Positions 6,216 through 12,497 of a DNA stretch of 12,836 nt are shown one piece after another (within the stretch, counting starts at the first letter, position 1; each line of letters starts with the position of its first letter). Source of the DNA: Nocardioides sp. (lineage in GTDB: Bacteria; Actinomycetota; Actinomycetes; Propionibacteriales; Nocardioidaceae); the NCBI GenBank assembly GCA_030145945.1, contig JASLDK010000333.1:1-12836 (forward strand), written 5' to 3'. The notes beneath the pieces are model-generated. The model was not told where the DNA came from. It made no database searches and saw only the letters and a program-made list of their open reading frames with translations. Position numbers and translations under genes: made by a program.

Positions 6216-9200
6216 GCCGACGATCCTGCCCGATCCGCGCGTTGCGGCCACCACAGGTTCCGTCCCAGCACGGTCGCGAGCGCCGGAACCAGGAGTGATC
6301 GCACCACGAACGTGTCGAGCAGGAGCCCCACCGCGATGGTGAATCCCACCTGTCCGATCGTGGTCACCTGTCCGGCCAGCAGCGCCATCATCGACACCGC
6401 GAAGATCACCCCGGCGGTGGTGATGACACCACCGGTGGCAGCGGTGGCGCGGGCGATCCCGGCCGCGGACCCGTCGGGCGCCTCCTCGCGCATCCGCTTG
6501 GTGAGGAGCAGGTTGTAGTCCGCACCGACGGCGACGAGCACCACGAAGGACACCGCGGCGACGGTCCAGTCGAGCTGGATCCCGAGGCCGATCTGCCACA
6601 CCAGCACGGACAGTCCGATCGCCGCGACGTAGGAGAGGACCACGGTCGCCATCAGCGCGAAGGCTGCAACCAGACTGCGCAACAGGAGCAGCAGGACCAG
6701 GAAGACGGCGACCAGCGCGAAGGCCGCGATCACCTCGAGGTCGGAGGTCGAATAGCGCCGCAGATCCGCATTGGTGCTGGCCATTCCGGTCATCGCGACG
6801 TGGGCGTCGTCGAGGGTGGTGCCGTTGAGGGATCGCTCCACGATCTCGCGGATCTCGGCCGTCCGGGACGATGCTTCGGGACCGAAGGCATCGGTCCTCC
6901 CGAGTACGGCGATCCGCGCGGTGTGTCCGTCCGGCGAGAGGTAGAGCCGCATGGCTGCGCCGAAGTCGGCGTTCTTCAAGGCGGTCGGAGGCAGGTAGAA
7001 CCCGCCGCTGATCGGGTCGTCCGCGGCTGTGCTGGTCTTCCTCAGGTGCTGGGCTGCGGCGGCGAGACCGTCCTCCAACTCGGGCAGGGAGGCGGCGACC
7101 TGCTGGGTGCCGCCAGCCAGCCGTCCCGCCCCGTCGGCCAGCTGGGAAGCACCCGAGGACAGGTCTCCGAGCTTGTCGGCGAAGGACTTCTGCCCGTCGG
7201 CCAACTGCTGCGCACCGCCGCGGGCCTGGGCGATCCCGCCCCGCAGTTGCTGCAGTCCTGTGTGCAGCGAACCGGTGCCGGTCGCCAGCGATCGCGCCCC
7301 CTTCGCCGCCTGACGCAGGCCGGGAAGGAGCTGGTCGCGCTCGGCCTCCCAGATCTGCCTGAGCCCGGTGCGCGCCTGCCGGCAGGCCGGATCAAGGCCG
7401 CAGGTGAGGCTCTTGGTGGCGAGAGCGTCGTACACCAGACCCAGGCTGTCGACCGCGACCTGCACCTGGTCGGCAGCGGTGTCGAGTCCGTCGGCGAGCT
7501 CCGCCGCGCCAGAACGCAGGTCACCGGAGCCGGTGAGGGCGACGTCCGCGCCGTCGAGGAGCTTGGTCATGCCGCGCGAGAGACGGCCCGTTGACGTTGC
7601 CAACAGGGAGGCGCCGTCGACAGCCTTGGAAGCGCCGGACGCCAGCTCCCCCGCACCGCTGTCGAGTTGTCGCGCACCGTCGGCCAACACGTCCGCCCCG
7701 CCCGCTCCTTCGGCCACCTTGCCCTTCGCACGGCCCAGCTCGTCGCCGACGACCCCGGACTGCCAGGCGAGCGACGCCTGCGTGATCGGTACGCCGAGCG
7801 GGCGGGTGACGCCGCGCACGAGCGCGACGCCCTCGTGCTGGGCGACCGCGGCCGAGGCGCGTTCGAGGACAGCGAGGTCCTTGCTCGTGCGCAGGTCATG
7901 CCCGGACCGGATGAGGACGTAGTCAGGCAGCACCTCGTTGACCGGGAAGTGCCGCCCCAGCAGGGCGTAGCCCTGATTGCTCTCCGCAGACGTCGGGAGC
8001 GGGTCGCGGACGTCGTAGGACAGGTCGGCGACGGGGAAGAGCGCCGCCAGCAGGGCCAGGGGCACGAAGGATGCGGCGAGCATGCGAACGGGGTGGGCGG
8101 CGACCAGTCCGGCGATGCGCGGCCACACCGAGGAGGCTTTCGAATCGCGCGGTTCTGCCCAACCCCGACGGCCGGCGAGCGCCAGCAGGGCGGGGGTGAG
8201 GGTGAGGCTGATCAACAGGTTGGCCGCGATGCTGACCGCGACCGCCGGGCCGGTGGTGTTGAAGAAGCCGAGGTCGGCGATCGCCATCGACAACGTCGCG
8301 AGCACGACGGTGACGCCGGAGCCGATGATCACCGAGCCGACCCGGGTGGCGGCGATCGCGGCAGCCTGTGCCGGCTCGATGCCGAGGCGACGCTGCTCGT
8401 GATAGCGCGCCACGAGGAAGACGGCGTAGTCCGTGCCGGCACCCAGCACGATCGCGGTCAGGAACGATCCGCTGAAGGTCGAGACGGCGAAGAAGTCGTT
8501 GAGGCCGCACCAGGCGACGACCGCGCGGCCCAGCCCGAGGCCCACGCCGACGACGGTGAGGATGAGGACAGGGATCGCGACGGACCGATAGATCAGGAAC
8601 AGGATCAACGCGATCAGCACGATGGTGACAGCCGTGATCCGGACGACGCTCTCCTCCGTGGCGGTCGCGAGGTCGACGACCGTGGCGGTCGGGCCGGTGA
8701 CCTCGACCCGCAGGCCGTCGGGGGCGTGCGCCTGCACGATGTCGCGTACGGCGGCGACCTGGCGCAGCGACGCAGGGGCACCGGTCGCGCCGGTGATCCC
8801 GACCAACAGGTAGCGGGCCTGGCGGTCCTCGCTGGTCAACGCCTTGCGCAGCGCGGGATCCCGCACGTCCTGCACGAACGCGACGTCGCCCTTGTCCTTC
8901 GCGAGATCGGTGACGAGGCGCTCGGCGTACCGCCTGTCCTCGGGGCCCAGGCCGGCCATGCGCTCCATCGCGACCACGATGAAGCTCTCCGCGTCGCCGT
9001 TGCTGAACTCCTCGTTCATCAACGCCACGGCCTTCATCGACGGCGCGTCCTTCGGCACCATCGGCGACGAGTCGCGCCCGGCGATCTCCTCCAGCTGCGG
9101 GACCGCCACGTTCATCACGACGGTCAACGCCAGCCAGGCGAGCACCACCCAGGCTGCCCGTCGTACGGCGAACCGGGCATAGCCCGCCACCTTGCCCTGG

Positions 9201-9220
9201 TCCCCATGCCTCGATCCCAC
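6212..9220 (-). CDS. MMPL-family (RND superfamily) transporter with a long periplasmic repeat domain
   Basis: A protein of 1002 residues with the two-fold RND layout. TM1 is at about 20-40, followed by an extracytoplasmic loop, then TM2-6 at about 195-350. TM7 is at about 378-398, followed by a very large loop (about 400-830), then TM8-12 at about 828-985. The proton-relay Asp-Tyr pairs known from MmpL3 are present in both halves: GAGTDYAVFLVARYHEQ (Asp264-Tyr265) and VGADYNLLLTKRMREE (Asp901-Tyr902). Between about 500 and 720 the loop carries Gly/Ala-rich repeats of the type 'LADGAxxLxxGA', with an isolated Cys pair (607, 613). MMPL proteins export lipids, using the proton gradient. The GTG at 9220 is chosen because TAGTTT lies 6 nt before it and TTGCCA 18 bp further up, giving a leaderless promoter; Val11 is an alternative. 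It is the first gene of an operon with the TetR gene. Confidence 0.93.
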   Translation of the reverse strand: MGSRHGDQGKVAGYARFAVRRAAWVVLAWLALTVVMNVAVPQLEEIAGRDSSPMVPKDAPSMKAVALMNEEFSNGDAESFIVVAMERMAGLGPEDRRYAERLVTDLAKDKGDVAFVQDVRDPALRKALTSEDRQARYLLVGITGATGAPASLRQVAAVRDIVQAHAPDGLRVEVTGPTATVVDLATATEESVVRITAVTIVLIALILFLIYRSVAIPVLILTVVGVGLGLGRAVVAWCGLNDFFAVSTFSGSFLTAIVLGAGTDYAVFLVARYHEQRRLGIEPAQAAAIAATRVGSVIIGSGVTVVLATLSMAIADLGFFNTTGPAVAVSIAANLLISLTLTPALLALAGRRGWAEPRDSKASSVWPRIAGLVAAHPVRMLAASFVPLALLAALFPVADLSYDVRDPLPTSAESNQGYALLGRHFPVNEVLPDYVLIRSGHDLRTSKDLAVLERASAAVAQHEGVALVRGVTRPLGVPITQASLAWQSGVVGDELGRAKGKVAEGAGGADVLADGARQLDSGAGELASGASKAVDGASLLATSTGRLSRGMTKLLDGADVALTGSGDLRSGAAELADGLDTAADQVQVAVDSLGLVYDALATKSLTCGLDPACRQARTGLRQIWEAERDQLLPGLRQAAKGARSLATGTGSLHTGLQQLRGGIAQARGGAQQLADGQKSFADKLGDLSSGASQLADGAGRLAGGTQQVAASLPELEDGLAAAAQHLRKTSTAADDPISGGFYLPPTALKNADFGAAMRLYLSPDGHTARIAVLGRTDAFGPEASSRTAEIREIVERSLNGTTLDDAHVAMTGMASTNADLRRYSTSDLEVIAAFALVAVFLVLLLLLRSLVAAFALMATVVLSYVAAIGLSVLVWQIGLGIQLDWTVAAVSFVVLVAVGADYNLLLTKRMREEAPDGSAAGIARATAATGGVITTAGVIFAVSMMALLAGQVTTIGQVGFTIAVGLLLDTFVVRSLLVPALATVLGRNLWWPQRADRAGSSA

Positions 9221-9226
9221 CCGGCG

Positions 9227-9256
9227 AAACTAGAACTCGTTCCTTGCCACTGGCAA
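9227..9256 (-). promoter_or_regulatory. Predicted leaderless promoter of the MMPL-tetR operon
   Basis: Read on the minus strand: TTGCCA (9256-9251) is five of six with the -35 consensus TTGACA, followed by an 18-bp spacer and TAGTTT (9232-9227), which fits TANNNT. Six bases separate the -10 from the GTG at 9220, so transcription should begin at the start codon. The operator palindromes lie over the -35 and spacer, the classical place for a repressor. Confidence 0.5.
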
Positions 9257-9268
9257 GGAACTGTGTTC
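9231..9268. promoter_or_regulatory. Compound operator between the MMPL and FAD dehydrogenase genes (23-bp palindrome plus two GAAC/GTTC palindromes)
   Basis: A perfect palindrome lies at 9239-9261: arm GTTCCTTGCCA, centre C9250, arm TGGCAAGGAAC. It overlaps GAAC-TC-GTTC (9233-9242) on one side and GAAC-TGT-GTTC (9258-9268) on the other, so four half-sites sit almost symmetrically around C9250. The left site with flanks, TAGAACTCGTTCCT (9231-9244), matches 10 of the 12 fixed positions of the KstR-type box TAGAAC-NN-GTTCTA as I remember it. The layout suggests a TetR-family dimer or two dimers controlling both divergent promoters. Whether the local TetR, a KstR homologue or both bind is open. 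Confidence 0.6.
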
Positions 9269-9290
9269 GGCGCCACGCCTCTCTCTTCGT

Positions 9291-9300
9291 GGAGGGAGGA
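9291..9300 (+). promoter_or_regulatory. Strong ribosome binding site of the FAD dehydrogenase
   Basis: GGAGGGAGGA ends directly at the ATG 9301; its first GGAGG is 5 nt from the start codon. It decides the start in favour of 9301 over the in-frame ATG 9244, which lies inside the operator palindrome, and GTG 9319. Confidence 0.7.
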
Positions 9301-11025
9301 ATGTGGCAGGCTCGCCGCGTGACCCACAGCGAGCTGCACGGATTCGAACCGGACGCGATCGTGGTCGGAGCCGGTCTCGCCGGACTCGTCGCCACCTACG
9401 AGGCGACGCAGGCGGGCAAGAAGGTGCTGGTCCTCGATCAGGAGAACCGCAACAACCTCGGCGGGCAGGCGTTCTGGTCGCTCGGCGGACTGTTCTTCGT
9501 CGACTCCCCCGAGCAGCGCCGGATGGGAATCAAGGACTCCCGCGAGCTCGCCTGGGCCGACTGGCAGGGCTCGGCAGGGTTCGACCGCCTGGGTTCCGGG
9601 GACGGCGCGGAGCGCGGCGAGGACCACTGGGGCAGCCGTTGGGCCAAGGCGTACGTCGACTTCGCCACCGACGAGAAGCGTGACTACCTGCGCGGGCTCG
9701 GTCTGAAGTCATTGACCTTCGTCGGCTGGGCCGAGCGCGGCGACGGCTCGGCCAGCGGGCACGGCAACTCCGTGCCGCGCTTCCACCTCAGTTGGGGCAC
9801 CGGGCCCGACGTCGTACGGATCTTCCAGGAGCCGGTCGAGGCCGCCGAGGCCCGCGGACTGGTGCGCTTCGCCTTCCGGCACCAGGTCGACGACCTGCTG
9901 GTCGAGGACGGCGTGTGTGTCGGCGTCCGCGGCTCCGTGCTGGAGCCCTCCTCGGAGGCGCGCGGAGTGAAGTCCTCGCGGACCGTCGTAGGTGACTTCG
10001 AGCTCCGGGCGCCCGCGGTGATCGTGACCTCCGGCGGCATCGGCCACAACTTCGACCTGATGCGCGCCAACTGGCCAACCGAACGGGTCGGTCCCGCACC
10101 CGAGCACATGATCGCCGGCGTCCCGGCCCACGTCGACGGACGCATGCTCGCCATCTCCGAGTCCGCCGGCGCGAGTCTGGTCAACAAGGACCGGATGTGG
10201 GCGTACGTCGAGGGCATCCACAACTGGGACCCGGTCTGGCCCGACCACGCGATCCGCATCCTGCCCGGCCCGTCGTCGATGTGGTTCGACGCCAACGGGC
10301 AGCGGTTGCGCGGGATGTCGGGGGTGCCCGGCGCGGACTCGATCGGCTCCATGAAGCAGATCCTGGCGACCGGAGCGGACTATTCGTGGTTCGTGCTGAC
10401 CCAGTCGATCATCGAGAAGGAGTTCGCGCTCTCCGGCTCGGAGCAGAACGCCGACTGGACCGACAAGGACATCAAGCTGATGCTCAAGGAGCGGCTCGGC
10501 AAGGGCGCCACCAGCCCGGTCGAGGCCTTCAAGAAGCACGGCTCAGATTTTGTGGTCGCCGAGACCTTCGACGAACTCGTCGCCGGGATGAACGAGATCG
10601 CCCGTGGCGGACGCGTCCTCGACGCCGCGTCGCTGAGGAAGCAGATCGAGGACCGCGACCGGCAGATCGACAACGCCTACTGCAAGGACGCGCAGGTCAT
10701 GGCGATCCACAACGGCCGCAAGGACCGCACCGGCAAGATCATGCGGGTCGCCAAGCCCCACAAGATCCTCGACCCGGCGCACGGCCCGCTGATCGCCGTA
10801 CGCCTCAACATCCTCTCCCGCAAGACCCTCGGCGGCATCGAGACCAACCTCGACAGCCAGGTCGTCCGCCCCGACGGTTCAGCCTTCCCGGGCCTGTACG
10901 CCGCCGGCGAGGTCGCCGGGTTCGGTGGCGGTGGGGTGCACGGCTACAACGCGCTCGAGGGCACCTTCCTCGGCGGCTGCATCTTCTCCGGCCGTGCCGC
11001 CGGCCGGGCCGTCGCCGCCACCTGA
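9301..11025 (+). CDS. FAD-binding dehydrogenase of the KstD / fumarate reductase flavoprotein superfamily (COG3573-like)
   Basis: A protein of 574 residues. The N-terminal Rossmann motif for FAD is DAIVVGAGLAGLVATYEA (18-35) with the acidic strand end VLVLDQENRNNLGGQAFWSLGGLF (42-65). A mid-protein FAD element is PAVIVTSGGIGHN. The C-terminal FAD motif is GLYAAGEVAGFGGGGVHG followed by YNALEGTFLGG. The overall pattern, including SWFVLTQSIIEKEFALSGSEQN and IAVRLNILSRKTLGG, matches the 'FAD-binding dehydrogenase' family related to 3-ketosteroid delta1-dehydrogenases. True steroid substrates are not proven for this branch. The ATG at 9301 is preceded directly by GGAGGGAGGA (9291-9300), a strong ribosome binding site; the frame extends upstream to 9244 without family-like sequence, and GTG 9319 is a less likely start. 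It is divergent from the MMPL gene and shares its operator region. No hairpin terminator follows, only the 21-bp repeat array. Confidence 0.92.
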   Translation: MWQARRVTHSELHGFEPDAIVVGAGLAGLVATYEATQAGKKVLVLDQENRNNLGGQAFWSLGGLFFVDSPEQRRMGIKDSRELAWADWQGSAGFDRLGSGDGAERGEDHWGSRWAKAYVDFATDEKRDYLRGLGLKSLTFVGWAERGDGSASGHGNSVPRFHLSWGTGPDVVRIFQEPVEAAEARGLVRFAFRHQVDDLLVEDGVCVGVRGSVLEPSSEARGVKSSRTVVGDFELRAPAVIVTSGGIGHNFDLMRANWPTERVGPAPEHMIAGVPAHVDGRMLAISESAGASLVNKDRMWAYVEGIHNWDPVWPDHAIRILPGPSSMWFDANGQRLRGMSGVPGADSIGSMKQILATGADYSWFVLTQSIIEKEFALSGSEQNADWTDKDIKLMLKERLGKGATSPVEAFKKHGSDFVVAETFDELVAGMNEIARGGRVLDAASLRKQIEDRDRQIDNAYCKDAQVMAIHNGRKDRTGKIMRVAKPHKILDPAHGPLIAVRLNILSRKTLGGIETNLDSQVVRPDGSAFPGLYAAGEVAGFGGGGVHGYNALEGTFLGGCIFSGRAAGRAVAAT

Positions 11026-11040
11026 CTCTTCCCCCTCCGC

Positions 11041-11145
11041 CGAGTCGTGACTTCTGACGCGCGAGTCGTGACTTGTGACGGCCGAGTGGTGACTTGTGAC
11101 GGCCGAGTGGTGACTTGTGACGGCCGAGTGGTGACTTGTGACGGT
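11041..11145 (+). repeat. Left array: five tandem 21-bp repeats after the ADH stop codon, between convergent genes
   Basis: Units start at 11041, 11062, 11083, 11104 and 11125, each exactly 21 bp. A unit begins CGAGT, then G or C, then GTGACTTGTGAC, and ends GGC. Units 3 and 4 are identical, units 2 and 5 differ from them at one base, and unit 1 at four. The core is a direct repeat GTGAC-TT-GTGAC with 7-bp period. The array starts 15 bp after the FAD dehydrogenase stop and ends 8 bp before the ADH stop (minus strand), so it fills the convergent gap. There is no hairpin terminator in that gap. The same repeat occurs inverted at 12333-12437. Confidence 0.95.
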
Positions 11146-11153
11146 CCGGCGGG

Positions 11154-12302
11154 TCAGCGAGACGGGTCGATCAGGATCTTCGCGTGCCGCTCGGGATCCG
11201 CGAGGTCGCTGAACGCTCCGGCGACGCCGTCGAGGCCGACGACGCCCGTGACGAGAGGGCGTACGTCGACCTTCCCGGACGCGATCCACTGCAAGGTCTG
11301 GTGGAACTCGCTCGGGTCGTAGGCGAAGACGAATCGCAGGTCGATCTCCTTGTTGATCGCCATCGACGGGCGGAAGCTGTCGGTGTCCATGCAGACGCCG
11401 ACCACGACGACCCGTGACAACAGTGGCGCGTTGGAGACGACGTGCTCGATCATGCCGGGGATGCCGACGCACTCGAAGACCACCGGCCCGCGCGGGGTCG
11501 CGCCGGCCTTGTCGGCGGCGCGCATCAGGTGCGCCCACGGCAGCATCGGGACGGCGCGCAACTTGTCCATCGCGTCGATCCCCATGTCCGCCAGGGCAAT
11601 GGCCTCGGTCAGGTAGCGCTTCGACTCCTTGAAGGACGCCCACGGTGACTCGTCCGCCGGGTTCACCACGACGTCGGCGCCCATCTTCTCCGCCAGCGCC
11701 CGCCGCCCCGCAGAGAAGTCGCTCGCGATCACGTGCCGAACGCCGGTCGCCTTGAGCATCGCGATCACGGCGAGCCCGATCGGGCCGCAGCCGATCACGA
11801 CGGCGGTGTCCTTGGCGCCGACCTCGCCACGGCGTACGGCGTGCAGGGCGACCGCCATCGGCTCGGTGAGTGCCGCCGCGTCGGCGTCGACCCCGTCCGG
11901 CACGCGCATCGTCATCGAGGGTACGGCGAGCACCTGCTCGGCGTACCCGCCCGATGCGAGGGCACTCAGCCCGGTCAGGTGGGTCGAGCCGCCCGCCCGC
12001 AGCACGGGGAGCGCGACGACGCGGGTGCCGATCGGGAACGCCTTGCGGGTGCCCGGGCCGTAGTCGGCGACCGTCCCGACGAACTCGTGGCCCATCACGA
12101 CGTGATCGGTCGAACGCATGAAGTGGTCGTAGCCGAGTTCGGCCGCCCCGGCGGCCGTGTCGTCGCAATGCGTGCGGGCGTGCAGGTCGGACCCGCAGAT
12201 CCCGCACCGCTCGACGTCGATCAGGACCTGCCCCTTCTCCGGGGTGAGGTCGGGGACGTCCTCGACGGTGAGCTCGGCCTGGTGGCAGACGACGGCGCGC
12301 AT
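11154..12302 (-). CDS. Zinc-dependent alcohol dehydrogenase, medium-chain dehydrogenase/reductase family
   Basis: A protein of 382 residues that probably oxidises an alcohol or polyol with NAD(P)+. The catalytic zinc ligands are Cys36 (CGICGSDLH), His72 with Glu73 (MGHEFVG) and the Glu147 region (LTEPMAVALHA). The dinucleotide fold is marked by VIGCGPIGLAVIAMLKATG (169-187). The usual four-cysteine lobe for the structural zinc is absent: the stretch RVVALPVLRAGGSTHLTG (about 94-111) has no Cys. The segment between CGICGSDLH and GHE is about ten residues longer than in many relatives. The ATG at 12302 has AAGG 7 nt upstream, but TAAGGT (complement of 12309-12314) also sits 6 nt before it, consistent with a leaderless mRNA. 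The gene is monocistronic and bracketed by inverted 21-bp repeat arrays. The substrate is unknown. Confidence 0.92.
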   Translation of the reverse strand: MRAVVCHQAELTVEDVPDLTPEKGQVLIDVERCGICGSDLHARTHCDDTAAGAAELGYDHFMRSTDHVVMGHEFVGTVADYGPGTRKAFPIGTRVVALPVLRAGGSTHLTGLSALASGGYAEQVLAVPSMTMRVPDGVDADAAALTEPMAVALHAVRRGEVGAKDTAVVIGCGPIGLAVIAMLKATGVRHVIASDFSAGRRALAEKMGADVVVNPADESPWASFKESKRYLTEAIALADMGIDAMDKLRAVPMLPWAHLMRAADKAGATPRGPVVFECVGIPGMIEHVVSNAPLLSRVVVVGVCMDTDSFRPSMAINKEIDLRFVFAYDPSEFHQTLQWIASGKVDVRPLVTGVVGLDGVAGAFSDLADPERHAKILIDPSR

Positions 12303-12308
12303 GGCTCG

Positions 12309-12334
12309 ACCTTAAGGCGAGCCCGGAAGCTCGC
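12309..12334 (-). promoter_or_regulatory. ADH promoter: -10 box with a small palindrome upstream
   Basis: On the minus strand TAAGGT (12314-12309) fits TANNNT and lies 6 nt before the ADH ATG, implying a leaderless start. Directly upstream are GCGAGC (12317-12322) and GCTCGC (12329-12334), arms of a 6-bp palindrome with a 6-base centre. The -35 position falls at the inner end of the repeat array (about 12332-12338) and shows no good consensus, which would fit an activator-dependent promoter. Confidence 0.4.
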
Positions 12335-12437
12335 GGTCGGAAGTCACCATTCGGCGGTCACAAGTCACCAGTCGGTCGTCACAAGTCACCACTCGGCGGT
12401 CACAACTCACTACTCGCGCGTCACAAGTCACGACTCG
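12333..12437 (-). repeat. Right array: five tandem 21-bp repeats upstream of ADH, inverted relative to the left array
   Basis: Units start at 12333, 12354, 12375, 12396 and 12417, each 21 bp. On the plus strand they show GTCACAAGTCAC, the reverse complement of the left-array core. Differences from the left-array consensus, from the outermost unit (12417) inward, are 3, 3, 1, 2 and 4 bases, so this copy is more diverged. The array covers about 31 to 135 bp upstream of the ADH start codon and ends 3 bp from the T-run of the pckG terminator. The outermost units of the two arrays (11041 and 12417) share the same variant ends and differ at one base. Confidence 0.95.
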
Positions 12438-12440
12438 GCG

Positions 12441-12479
12441 AAAAACACAGCACCCCGACTCAGATGAGCCGGGGCGCTG
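12441..12479 (-). terminator. Rho-independent terminator of pckG
   Basis: On the minus strand CAGCGCCCCGGCTC pairs with GAGTCGGGGTGCTG around a 4-nt loop (ATCT). All 14 positions pair, two of them as G-U. The run TTTTT follows two bases later (12445-12441). This is the only classical hairpin-plus-U-tract terminator in the window. It lies 19 bp after the pckG stop codon. Confidence 0.9.
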
Positions 12480-12497
12480 CGATGTCCTTGCGAAGGA

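Noticed and set aside
7667..9322. Plus-strand frame of 551 codons over the MMPL gene
   Set aside because: No domain can be seen, the composition is shadow-like, and it reads through the MMPL gene and the operator region.
11041..11145. CRISPR array
   Set aside because: Units are directly adjacent 21-mers without unique spacers, and there are no cas genes.
10879..12207. Minus-strand frame that translates the left 21-bp repeats into a TSHHSAV-type peptide repeat
   Set aside because: The unit length is a multiple of three, so every frame across it looks periodic. The frame is a shadow of the ADH gene and reads through its stop region, so the repeats are best seen as non-coding.
11041..12437. 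Insertion sequence with long terminal inverted repeats
   Set aside because: No transposase is encoded between the arrays, and I see no matching target-site duplication at the outer edges. The inner gene is a metabolic dehydrogenase, so a classical IS is not supported.
12333..12437. CRP/GlxR-type binding sites (TGTGA-N6-TCACA)
   Set aside because: The core is a direct repeat GTGAC-TT-GTGAC, not the palindrome these regulators need.
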